A stretch of 14,000 nucleotides of DNA from the NCBI GenBank assembly GCA_012522645.1, contig JAAYKC010000155.1, positions 1-14,000 of the forward strand, in the 5' to 3' direction. Source of the DNA: Thermoplasmatales archaeon. GTDB taxonomy: Archaea; Thermoplasmatota; Thermoplasmata; Methanomassiliicoccales; Methanomethylophilaceae. The position numbers were made by a program, and so were the translations under genes. Below are positions 6,811 to 14,000 of this stretch, piece after piece (the stretch's first letter is position 1; every line of letters starts with the position of its first letter). A model generated the notes under the pieces. The model saw only the letters and a list, made by a program, of their open reading frames with translations, did not search any database and was not told the DNA's origin.

Positions 6811-7755
6811 TCAGTCAATCACACCCGATAAACGGGCCAGATACTCTCCGACCGAGTAGGGGGACATTATATAAAGTTCTGTGATGAGCCCGCGGACGTA
6901 TTCCGGCGGGGTCGCATCGAATGCCGGATTCTCGACGGTCAGGTTGATATCCTCAACGTATTCGAGAACCGTACCGCCCGTTATCTCCCCGGGCTTCCTC
7001 TGCTCTATATCCACCATCACTCCAGAAAGTGTATCCTCGGAGAATTTGAAAGTCGGAGTGGCTACATACACGGGTACACGCGCCTCCTGGGCGGCCAAGG
7101 CTATGAGTGATGTGCCTATCTTCGATATCACAGAACCATCAGAGCTGACAGTGTCCGCGCCTACCAGAACCAAGTCGATCTTCTTCATGAACAGCCGAAC
7201 AGCAGAATCCACGATCACGGTTGTCGGTATTCCCAGTTCGATCAGTTCGTTCGCCATCTTCATCCCCTGGTAACGGGGCCTGGTCTCCGTGACGATAACC
7301 CTGAAATGCTTCCCGAACTGATTGTAAGCCATGTCGAGTATTCCCTTCACCATCGCGCTGTAACTGCATGTCAGGATGAGATCGCCATCATTGATTATAT
7401 TGGCACCCAGAAGAGCGATCTTCTGAGCAGATGTGTTGACGGTCTCCTTGAAAGCCGCGACGTTGCCGCGGACTACCTCCAGAACGCGGGCATCATCGGA
7501 ATCATCGACCTTCTCCAGTTTGTACAGGGTATTCTTCACCGAGTTGCGGAGCGTGACATTGGACGGACGGGATGCTATTATATCCACACCGAGCTGTTGT
7601 ATCATGTCCTTCAGCTGATTCCTGAAACTCCCTTCGGCGAACGCTTCCTCGGCATCCTGCAGTATCGCATCCGCGGTGCGAATGGCCATAGGCGAAGAGC
7701 CCTTCAACCTGGCCATCCTGATATCATCCTTCAGAATATCTGCGTTCGATCCCAT
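6811..7755 (-). CDS. Ribose-1,5-bisphosphate isomerase / eIF2B-like family protein
   Basis: The 314-residue product belongs to the eIF2B-alpha/MtnA/R15P isomerase superfamily. An N-terminal helical region (about 1-105) precedes the Rossmann-like catalytic domain with ILTCSYS, VTETRPRYQGMKMA, LVGADTVSSDGSVISKIGT and ENPAFDATPPEYV. Cys130 and Asp201 sit where the catalytic Cys and Asp of the archaeal R15P isomerase are expected, so isomerisation of ribose-1,5-bisphosphate to ribulose-1,5-bisphosphate (AMP degradation) is likely. A non-catalytic eIF2B-like role is the alternative. I chose ATG 7755 because GAGG lies nine bases upstream. ATG 7764 and 7761 have too little space, although 7764 would make an ATGA overlap with the TIR gene. 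Tight coupling to a TIR gene is unusual for this metabolic enzyme. Confidence 0.8.
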   Translation of the reverse strand: MGSNADILKDDIRMARLKGSSPMAIRTADAILQDAEEAFAEGSFRNQLKDMIQQLGVDIIASRPSNVTLRNSVKNTLYKLEKVDDSDDARVLEVVRGNVAAFKETVNTSAQKIALLGANIINDGDLILTCSYSAMVKGILDMAYNQFGKHFRVIVTETRPRYQGMKMANELIELGIPTTVIVDSAVRLFMKKIDLVLVGADTVSSDGSVISKIGTSLIALAAQEARVPVYVATPTFKFSEDTLSGVMVDIEQRKPGEITGGTVLEYVEDINLTVENPAFDATPPEYVRGLITELYIMSPYSVGEYLARLSGVID

Positions 7756-7760
7756 GATCA

Positions 7761-8528
7761 TCATCCTCTGTCGTTTATCAGATTGTTCGCCCCGTTTAAC
7801 AGATTGACGCCGGCACACTGAACATCGAACTTGCAACAGACCTCCTTCAAGAAGAGCTGCGCCGATTCGAACGACGAGATCCCCGATGCCTGATAGCGAG
7901 TGTTGTCAAGGAATCCTGGCATATTCGAGGGATCGAACCCATCCACTATGACGGGGATTATCGGATGCCCCAGAACGAATGCCGCACCCATCTCCTGCAG
8001 ACAATACTCGCTTTTCACACTACGATCGCTCAGAATGCATATGATCAACGAGGCATTGGTCAGACACGTGCGTATCATCTCGCAGAACGACTCCCCCAAT
8101 GTGGTACCCGTCTTCTCTATGGACGAGCAATAGATCAGCGTATCAGGGATGTTTATACAATTCAGAGCCCTCTTTATCCTATTGGCATACCGGGAGTCGC
8201 TTGTGCTGTGGATGATGAACACACCGCGCCATTCGTCTGGATGGAGCACCACGGTGAGCTTCAGTCTCTTCATCAAAGCTATGAGATCATCGTCCGACAG
8301 TGATTCGATATACATCCCTGCCCAACCCCTGTATTCCCGGAACTGAAGCCCTCTAGGCACCTCCATCCCGTTCTTCAGAGATTCGAACATGTAGTTCGCA
8401 GGCGTTATCGTCAATTCTAACTGGGTAAGCACCTTCTTCTCACGGATCTTCCTGCGTTGCTTCGGATCTTCCTCCGGATCTATGAACATACCATCTCGCC
8501 CCCATTGCTCACAAATCGTCCAATTCAT
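7761..8528 (-). CDS. TIR-domain protein with an unknown N-terminal domain
   Basis: Residues 102-235 form the TIR domain. RGVFIIHSTSD is the first strand with the loop typical of the family, ASLIICILSDRSVKSEYC is the central part, and the expected NAD-cleaving Glu is Glu179 in YCLQEMGAA; PIIPVIVDG follows. Residues 1-100 contain a basic, Lys/Arg-rich stretch (20-33) and a region I do not recognise; it may sense a trigger or bind the partner protein. No membrane segment is visible. ATG 8528 overlaps the end of the SLOG-SLATT gene by 20 bases and has no clear ribosome site. ATG 8489, preceded by a purine-rich GGGGGCGAG, would remove 13 residues and is equally plausible. The downstream end abuts the isomerase-like gene. 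Role by analogy with Thoeris ThsB: making an NAD-derived signal for the SLOG protein. Confidence 0.85.
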   Translation of the reverse strand: MNWTICEQWGRDGMFIDPEEDPKQRRKIREKKVLTQLELTITPANYMFESLKNGMEVPRGLQFREYRGWAGMYIESLSDDDLIALMKRLKLTVVLHPDEWRGVFIIHSTSDSRYANRIKRALNCINIPDTLIYCSSIEKTGTTLGESFCEMIRTCLTNASLIICILSDRSVKSEYCLQEMGAAFVLGHPIIPVIVDGFDPSNMPGFLDNTRYQASGISSFESAQLFLKEVCCKFDVQCAGVNLLNGANNLINDRG

Positions 8529-11076
8529 CGACAGCGATCTCCGATGATTCCGTCTTCCTTCCCAGATCGAGCAGTTTTCCAGGAGCGTTGAAGTCGCGAT
8601 CGAGGTATTGGAACACCCAGTCGTTGCTGTCGTTGGTGAGCTGCACCCCCAGTTCGTGGAAGAGTGCGGTCTTCTGCTCGATAACCCTGTGCTCGGAGGT
8701 GTTCATCCGCGCACGAAGGCTTGTCAAAGCCTGATCGAAGGTCAGCCTCTTGGATATCACCTGAGTATCGGTGTCCTTGTAAACCGTATTCATCAAGGAT
8801 AGAAGGATATTGACGAAAACCGTCACGAAGATCATCATCAGCTTGATCAGATCGTACCCTGTGATTCCGGTTCCCTCGGAGACAGAAAGGCTGCCCACAT
8901 CCAGATCCACCAGATGGAACAGGGAGTCATCGAAATGCTCCATGAAGAAGAGCCCTACGACCACCGCCGCCACAGACAGGATCGCGATCATCTGACGTCC
9001 CCTGAATGATAGACAGCTCAGAATGCCATATTTTATACCGGCATCCTTGGCCTCGATATTGTATGCGGCCCTCCGCTCTTCTATCCAGGAGTCCTCGGCA
9101 CACTCGATGCGGTTCTTCAAGGAGACGCGATTTGATAAAGAGTAGTTGTTGGAGAAGTACGAGTCGTACCCTTTCAATATGGCAGATGCCCATGCCATCC
9201 CACTCTTCTGATATCCTCTGCAATTGCGAGAAACCTCGTCGTTTATCCCCAGCATGCCCCAATAGAACTCCGTCCTAAGGGATTCAGCCAGAGTGCTGTA
9301 TTCTATGAATTTCTTATGTTCGCGATCGTCGAAGTGCTTACGGGTGAGACAGAGAAGCAGGATGAATACAACAGCATAGAAGAGTGTGAAGATCAGGGTT
9401 CCGCTGAACCGGATCATGCAATAGAAGAACAGGGAGCTTATTGCGGAAATCGCCGTAAGTGCCCGGATCGACCTCTTACTGCGTTTATCATAATACGAAG
9501 ACAGATCGCTTAATCTGGAGAACCTTATCGCCATGTCGCTCATGACGCCTGCCTCTTTGACCGCTGTTGTAGACTCAAATGAGCCGGTTAGAAGACCGCA
9601 ACCGTCCTCCCCATAGGATGTACCCCTCTGCTCCAGCGATTCGAGGTCGGCATTGAGATCATCCATCCTGAGGAATGTAGCGTCGTGTCTGCCTGGAAGC
9701 AGCGGAGACAAGAGGTCACGCACATCATTCCTTTCGATGGTGACATCATCTGGAGCTGACATGCCTGAATCGTGCGGAGGAGCAACGTCCTCACGTTCAG
9801 GAATCAACCCTCTCAGGAATGCCAGCACTCCGCGCTTCGTGACATCATCGGAATCAGAGAGGGGATCCCTCTTCGAGATGTATCCGCTGTACTGCCCCGG
9901 AATCCTTTCCATATTATCGCAGAGGCGCTCCTTGAACCCCTCCTTGTCGAGGCTCCTACCGACCTCTATCCAGAACACCGGGGAATCCACAGACGTATCC
10001 AGATAGCGTACAGGAGATATGACAGGGGATGCAGAGACGGAAGTCATGGGATTGACCATGTCTGCAAGATCCGGATCCACCCCGTTCACGGACATCCTGA
10101 CGCAATCATATGTACCTCCTTTGACCCCGTAGGTCCTGCCGTCCCATGCAGCTATCAGAACGTGGGAATTCGTGACCAGATAGGCCGCCAGAACCCTGTA
10201 CATCCGATGGACGTTAGCGCTGGAGCCGCAGAGGATGCAGGGCGAATAACATAATCCGTTCCCGAGGATGCCGTTGAAATCATCTATCGACTCCTGGGTG
10301 CTATGATATCCGAATCCGGCGAACGTGCCCTCATATTCGTTGGGTGGCATCGGAAGGACCGGGGCCACATGGATACCACGTGAGAAGGCGACCTTAGCGG
10401 CGATGCGATCAGGCCCCTCTGCCAGAGCGGACATGAGGATCAAAGGCGTGTTGGAATATCTGGCCCTATAGGAATCCAACATGGTGCCGATCCGTTCCTC
10501 GATACGAGAATACTCGGAGACAGGGACATCCACATGACCTGTGATCGCGACGATGAGAGGTGCCTTGTCCCCGCGGTAGTAATCGGTGGTCTCGATGACA
10601 CGATCTGTCACAAGCTTCCTGCATACCTTAAGGCCTATCCCCTCAACAAGGGGAATGATGTTCCTGGAGACGTTCTTGTCATACTCCTTCATCCCCTCAC
10701 TCAGGAATTCCCACGGTACGATGCAATCGGAGATCTTCCTCGACACATCCTTGACGGGGCCGTAGACCCACCCGTTCATCTCCCTCTCGTCGACCCAGAG
10801 CTCATGCTCCTTCATCGACATCGTGGTGATCTCATCCTCGGTGAACGATTCGACGACCTCCGCTCCGATTCCGTCGCCGATATAGCAACCGATATCGTCC
10901 AGTTTCAACGGTATGTTCTGGGCCTGTCTGATGTTGGAGAACTTCAGATCGTCGGGAAGGGAGTCCCAGGTCGGATACTTTATCGCCTTCCCCTCCTCCC
11001 TCAGGTGCCTGTTGTAATCATCGTGGATAAGCTTCGCCAGATTCAGCATATTGGCGACAAGGGCATCGGGAAGCAT
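8509..11076 (-). CDS. RyR-SLOG-SLATT membrane protein, putative signal-gated effector
   Basis: The 855-residue product has three recognisable parts. Residues 8-153 are a RyR (ryanodine-receptor repeat) domain: LIHDDYN, WDSL, KFSNIRQA, EHELW, NGWVYG and PWEFL. Residues 173-345 are a SLOG nucleotide-binding Rossmann-like domain: LIVAITGHVDV, MSALAEGPDRIAAKVA, VAPVLPMPPNEYE and LIAAWDGRTYGVKGGT. Residues 345-510 are a polar linker. From 510 to 855 follows a SLATT-like region: two membrane segments (537-557, 559-577), the signature YSTLAESLRTEFYW (593-606), then a second membrane pair (695-712, 741-763) and a soluble tail. In other conflict systems SLOG domains bind nucleotide signals and SLATT segments are predicted pore-forming effectors. 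A TATA-like TTTTAAGTATTTT centred about 24 bases before the ATG could give a leaderless second transcript. Confidence 0.85.
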   Translation of the reverse strand: MLPDALVANMLNLAKLIHDDYNRHLREEGKAIKYPTWDSLPDDLKFSNIRQAQNIPLKLDDIGCYIGDGIGAEVVESFTEDEITTMSMKEHELWVDEREMNGWVYGPVKDVSRKISDCIVPWEFLSEGMKEYDKNVSRNIIPLVEGIGLKVCRKLVTDRVIETTDYYRGDKAPLIVAITGHVDVPVSEYSRIEERIGTMLDSYRARYSNTPLILMSALAEGPDRIAAKVAFSRGIHVAPVLPMPPNEYEGTFAGFGYHSTQESIDDFNGILGNGLCYSPCILCGSSANVHRMYRVLAAYLVTNSHVLIAAWDGRTYGVKGGTYDCVRMSVNGVDPDLADMVNPMTSVSASPVISPVRYLDTSVDSPVFWIEVGRSLDKEGFKERLCDNMERIPGQYSGYISKRDPLSDSDDVTKRGVLAFLRGLIPEREDVAPPHDSGMSAPDDVTIERNDVRDLLSPLLPGRHDATFLRMDDLNADLESLEQRGTSYGEDGCGLLTGSFESTTAVKEAGVMSDMAIRFSRLSDLSSYYDKRSKRSIRALTAISAISSLFFYCMIRFSGTLIFTLFYAVVFILLLCLTRKHFDDREHKKFIEYSTLAESLRTEFYWGMLGINDEVSRNCRGYQKSGMAWASAILKGYDSYFSNNYSLSNRVSLKNRIECAEDSWIEERRAAYNIEAKDAGIKYGILSCLSFRGRQMIAILSVAAVVVGLFFMEHFDDSLFHLVDLDVGSLSVSEGTGITGYDLIKLMMIFVTVFVNILLSLMNTVYKDTDTQVISKRLTFDQALTSLRARMNTSEHRVIEQKTALFHELGVQLTNDSNDWVFQYLDRDFNAPGKLLDLGRKTESSEIAVDELDDL

Positions 11077-11130
11077 ACACTCTGAAGACTGCTCAAAATA
11101 CTTAAAACCGGATACTTGCGAGATTCCTAC

Positions 11131-12804
11131 TCAATCCGAACGGTATACCGAGATCCCCCTGGATTCCAGGATAGGAAGGATGTTGCGGACGGCTTCCCTA
11201 TCGTACTCCCTGATATTCTCGGGGATCATCGACCAGGGAGCGACATAGGGGGAGATCCTATTGGGAACATCCTTCTCGGTACCGTAGATCCATCCGCTGG
11301 AGCGTCTCTCCAGAACCCACCTGTCATGCTCCGCCATGGAGAGGAACTCCACCTCTGCCAGAGTGAGTTCCGAAATCCTCTCGCCTTCGAGAGGGATATC
11401 AGAGATGATGCATCCTATTGATGCCAGCTTGTCGATGTAACTGTAGGCCTGTTTCAGGTTGGACAGCTTGATGTCATCGCGGAGGGAGTCCCACCCTTCG
11501 TATTCCGGAGTCTCCCCGGGATGCTCCGCCCTGCGTCTGCGGTTGTAGTCATCGTGGATAGCCTGGGCGATCTCCAGTATCCTGTCCGCATAGAAACGGG
11601 GGATTGAACCTGATGTGGCGAGCATGTCCTCTACGAAATGCTCCGATGATCTGTCACAGGTGCAGAACACATTGAACCCGTTGGGGAACAACCCGTCCAA
11701 ATCAAGCAGACGATGCAATAGAGCAATCTTCTGCTCAGGGAAATCGGAAGCCATGCGGCAGGACAAGGTGCGATAAACGATAGTAAGCGACCCTTCACCC
11801 ACGGACAGGCGGCACTGCGAGGGATACACGTACCTGTTCTCCGCACCATACACGGTACGGTTCCACTCCTGCAGCTCGTCACAGAGAATGAGCAGATACG
11901 ATATCGGATCCCTATCACGCTCCATCGGCCCCAGCGAGAAGGGCGGTCTGGTGAAGGTGTGATTGTAGAAGTTGTGCAGGAGGATCGATGTAGCGCTCTC
12001 GACCACGCGGGCCTTGATCTTCTCCGACACATCCGCATCAGACATCTCGGATGCCATACCCATCCACTTGAGGAGCATAGCTGCGCTGAAGAAGCCGTGA
12101 TCCACTCTGCAGGACTCGTACATCGAGCCCTCGTACCCGTGAAGTACATCCGAAACGGCAGAGGCCTCTAAAGACAGCACCCGAGATAGGCGCTCTGACA
12201 TCATATCCAGGGCATCATTCGACGAGTCGCCGACCCTGAACAGCTCCTCCAGATTCCTTACCAGAGGAACGGGGCCGATATCCTGACTGCCGCCGCATGA
12301 GATCCTGAGGAACCTACGGATCTGATTGTATGCTATCTCGATTGGATAGCCCATATCGTGAAACATGGATGCGAGACCCCAGACATATAGGAACTCCTCC
12401 CTCTCGTTAGGGAACATACCGTCGGGACGGGAGTTACGAAACGCCTCTTGAAGCCTGTCCGAATTCTGATAGATGCATATGCCCATTGCAAAGACGTTGA
12501 TGGAATGGATGTAGTGATCCCGTTGACTGTCGACGATGTTCATCGATCTGAGCTCGTAGGTGCGCATCAACCCCATCAATCCGAGGATGTCCATGCCGCC
12601 GCTCGGACCGGACATGCCTCTGAACGTCATGTAGACCATGGATGCGTTCTCATCCGTCTCCGCTTCAGTGAAGCTCACAAGGGCCTCCTTTAGCATGGAT
12701 AGGGATTCGCAATTACCGGATACTGGATGCTCCGACATGGATGAGAAAAATGATTCGATATAGCTCCTGGTTACGAGTCCTGGGGTTCCCGCTGGCATGC
12801 GCAT
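11131..12804 (-). CDS. HD-domain phosphohydrolase fused to a C-terminal RyR domain
   Basis: From ATG 12804 the product has 557 residues. Residues about 85-320 form an HD metal-dependent phosphohydrolase: QRDHYIHSINVF (His97, His100), ASMFHDMGYP (His149-Asp150), VDHGFFSAAMLL (His236), LLHNF (His277) and LLILCDELQEW (Asp309). Such domains hydrolyse nucleotides or cyclic nucleotides. Residues about 409-554 are a RyR domain (AIHDDYN, KLSNLKQA, EHDRWVLER, GWIYG, APWSMIPE) closely similar to the one starting the next gene. No membrane segment is seen. A TATA box at 12835-12847 points to a start near 12812, with AAGGA just ahead of ATG 12804; ATG 12798 is equally good. The frame stays open upstream, and GTG 12876 is a weaker alternative. 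First gene of the five-gene operon. Confidence 0.8.
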   Translation of the reverse strand: MRMPAGTPGLVTRSYIESFFSSMSEHPVSGNCESLSMLKEALVSFTEAETDENASMVYMTFRGMSGPSGGMDILGLMGLMRTYELRSMNIVDSQRDHYIHSINVFAMGICIYQNSDRLQEAFRNSRPDGMFPNEREEFLYVWGLASMFHDMGYPIEIAYNQIRRFLRISCGGSQDIGPVPLVRNLEELFRVGDSSNDALDMMSERLSRVLSLEASAVSDVLHGYEGSMYESCRVDHGFFSAAMLLKWMGMASEMSDADVSEKIKARVVESATSILLHNFYNHTFTRPPFSLGPMERDRDPISYLLILCDELQEWNRTVYGAENRYVYPSQCRLSVGEGSLTIVYRTLSCRMASDFPEQKIALLHRLLDLDGLFPNGFNVFCTCDRSSEHFVEDMLATSGSIPRFYADRILEIAQAIHDDYNRRRRAEHPGETPEYEGWDSLRDDIKLSNLKQAYSYIDKLASIGCIISDIPLEGERISELTLAEVEFLSMAEHDRWVLERRSSGWIYGTEKDVPNRISPYVAPWSMIPENIREYDREAVRNILPILESRGISVYRSD

Positions 12805-12834
12805 CAGTCCTTGACTGTCGTATGCCCCGTCGAA

Positions 12835-12847
12835 GGATATATATGCC
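12835..12847 (-). promoter_or_regulatory. Putative promoter of the HD-RyR/RyR-SLOG/TIR operon
   Basis: GGCATATATATCC on the minus strand holds a strong TATA box. An archaeal start site about 25 bases downstream would lie near 12812-12815, giving a very short leader before ATG 12804 or 12798. It lies beyond the terminator hairpin of the ABC operon, so the conflict operon appears to be transcribed on its own. Confidence 0.55.
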
Positions 12848-12950
12848 GTTCTCTGACGACGAAACAATTCGGGCACTGTGTTCTTCGATGCCGTTGGAAG
12901 ATCACGCGGTGGAGCATCGAAGGAAAGGGGCCTCGAATGAGAATGATGAT

Positions 12951-12972
12951 GCACCCTGCCGGAGCAGGGTGC
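12951..12972 (-). terminator. Terminator-like hairpin after the ABC transporter operon
   Basis: The perfect 9-bp arms GCACCCTGC / GCAGGGTGC enclose a four-base loop. The hairpin lies ten bases after the ABC ATPase stop. On the minus strand it is followed by pyrimidine-rich ATCATCATTCTCATTC and not by a pure T-run, so termination may be partial. Confidence 0.65.
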
Positions 12973-12982
12973 GTTTTGGTTC

Positions 12983-13762
12983 TCAGATGCTGAGAACGGA
13001 TCCGAGGACGACGTGGGGTCTGTCCTCGTCATCCTCGATCTTGCATTCGACCTCGTAGACGCGGGCCACCAGGTCCTCTGTGATGATGTCTTTCGATGTT
13101 CCGACATCCACTACGGTCCCGTGCTCCATCACGATGATCTTGTGGGCGTACTTCGCCGCGATGTTCAGATCGTGGCTGATCATCAGCACGATCATGTTCT
13201 CCTCGATGGCCATGGCTCTCAGGAGCTCGGATACGTACACCTGGTGCTTCACATCGAGATTCGCCGTGGGCTCATCCAGGATGAGCATCTCAGGCTGCTG
13301 AACGAGTCCTCTTGCGATGGCCACCTTCTGATGCTGTCCGGCGGAGAGGTGGTTGAATCCTCTCATGGCGAGATCCTGGATGCCCATCATCTTCATGACA
13401 CGGGCTGCGATCTCCAGGTCCTCGTCGGTGGTCTTCCACTTGTTGGCCTTCTGCCTTCCAAGGAGGATCGCATCGATGACCGGCATCGAGAACACGTCCT
13501 GCGTCTGAACAGGGACGTATCCTATATGCTCGGCGATCTCCTTCAGCTTCATGTCCTGGATGTCCACGTCGTTGAGCAGGACCTGCCCGGAGGTGGGCTT
13601 CAGGATCCTGTTCATGCACTTGACCATCGTGGACTTCCCAACCCCGTTGGGACCGACGATGCAATACAATCCCGGCTCCTCCAGAACCAGATTGATGTCG
13701 TGGAGGACAGGGGTCTGAGACGACTTGTAGGCGAACGAGACGTTCTTCAATTCCATCCTCAT
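12983..13762 (-). CDS. ABC transporter ATP-binding protein, FecE-type metal-chelate importer
   Basis: The 259-residue ATPase energises uptake of an iron-siderophore, haem or cobalamin-type substrate; the cargo cannot be told from the sequence. Walker A is GPNGVGKST, the Q-loop is in YVPVQTQDVFSMPV, the signature is LSAGQHQKVAIARG (Ala where Gly is common), Walker B is MLILDEPTANLD, and the switch His is in MISHDLN. Residues beyond 225 form a short C-terminal extension common in FecE-like proteins. ATG 13762 lies four bases after the permease stop, so the two genes form one operon. ATG 13756 is a possible alternative start. Composition is like the conserved flank, not the AT-rich module. Confidence 0.93.
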   Translation of the reverse strand: MRMELKNVSFAYKSSQTPVLHDINLVLEEPGLYCIVGPNGVGKSTMVKCMNRILKPTSGQVLLNDVDIQDMKLKEIAEHIGYVPVQTQDVFSMPVIDAILLGRQKANKWKTTDEDLEIAARVMKMMGIQDLAMRGFNHLSAGQHQKVAIARGLVQQPEMLILDEPTANLDVKHQVYVSELLRAMAIEENMIVLMISHDLNIAAKYAHKIIVMEHGTVVDVGTSKDIITEDLVARVYEVECKIEDDEDRPHVVLGSVLSI

Positions 13763-13766
13763 CGAT

Positions 13767-14000
13767 TCACCCCCAGATCGTGCTGTTCTTCCTCAGGATC
13801 AGCCACAGGAACAGCGGACCTCCCAGGAACGCTGTGATCACACCGACCTGCAGAACCGCGGGCGCGATGACGACCCTGCCGATGAGATCCGCGGCCACCA
13901 GGAGCAGGGCTCCGAAGGCGGCGGATGCCGGCAGGAGGAACCTGTTGTCCGGACCGATGACCGTACGCACGATGTGCGGAGCGACCAATCCGACGAATCC
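13767..14000 (-). CDS. FecCD-family ABC permease, C-terminal part (cut by window edge)
   Basis: The frame is open to the window edge and begins with GFVGLVAPHIVR, a hallmark of FecCD/BtuC permeases. It continues through two hydrophobic segments (AFGALLLVAADLIGRVV and VGVITAFLGGPLFLWLILR) to the stop. This is the last quarter of a membrane permease of about 330-350 residues that pairs with the ATPase immediately downstream. The remainder, and probably a binding protein gene, should lie to the right of the window. Confidence 0.92.
   Translation of the reverse strand, partial: GFVGLVAPHIVRTVIGPDNRFLLPASAAFGALLLVAADLIGRVVIAPAVLQVGVITAFLGGPLFLWLILRKNSTIWG

Noticed and set aside
7756..7836. Upstream extension of the isomerase-like gene by 27 codons
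   Set aside because: It lies inside the TIR gene, is Cys/Arg-rich and unlike the family; ATG 7755 with GAGG gives the normal length.
12805..13107. Extra 101 N-terminal codons of the HD-RyR frame
   Set aside because: The first part overlaps the ABC ATPase in another frame and crosses its terminator. A TATA box and AAGGA support ATG 12804 or 12798.
13013..13837. Plus-strand open frame of 274 codons over the ABC genes
   Set aside because: It is antisense to clear FecE and FecCD coding sequence, and its His/Asp/Leu-rich content is typical of a mirrored frame.
13767..14000. Involvement of the ABC importer in the conflict system
   Set aside because: It is a standard metal-chelate importer with its own terminator before the conflict operon, so it is more likely the conserved flank.

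Overview
The window looks archaeal and is probably from a methanogen-related euryarchaeote. The evidence is AT-rich TATA-type promoter boxes with no bacterial -35/-10 pairs, Shine-Dalgarno starts inside tightly packed operons, and a ribose-1,5-bisphosphate isomerase of the archaeal eIF2B-like family. The taxonomic call is an inference; no marker gene here settles it.

Layout. (1) 1-2074 is an IS1634/IS4-type insertion sequence with one DDE transposase. Its right end has cut into the C-terminal end of a zinc-ribbon transposase gene (remnant 2075-2384, minus strand). (2) 2476-3814 is a complete IS630-family element in a CTAG target, with 26-bp terminal repeats and a transposase split by a poly-A -1 frameshift. 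(3) 4096-5948 is an AT-rich, plus-strand, two-gene operon: a TIR protein with a PLD-like (DUF5919-like) C-terminus, overlapping an inositol-monophosphatase-family enzyme by ATGA. (4) 12804-6160 is a minus-strand five-gene operon: HD-RyR protein, RyR-SLOG-SLATT membrane protein, TIR protein, ribose-1,5-bisphosphate isomerase-like protein and HAD phosphatase. (5) 14000-12983 is the end of an ordinary FecCD/FecE-type metal-chelate ABC importer, closed by a terminator hairpin.

How the genes may work together. The five-gene operon has the parts list of a nucleotide-signal conflict system: a TIR enzyme that could make an NAD-derived signal, a SLOG domain that could sense it, and SLATT-type membrane segments that could act as the toxic effector. 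This logic resembles Thoeris, but with RyR domains on two proteins, an HD phosphohydrolase, and two phosphosugar enzymes coupled translationally to the TIR gene. The neighbouring TIR/IMPase pair is a second, compositionally foreign TIR module pointing toward it. The IS cluster plus the two TIR modules next to a housekeeping transporter suggest a defence island. Domain calls come from reading motifs by eye. The functional model is inference.
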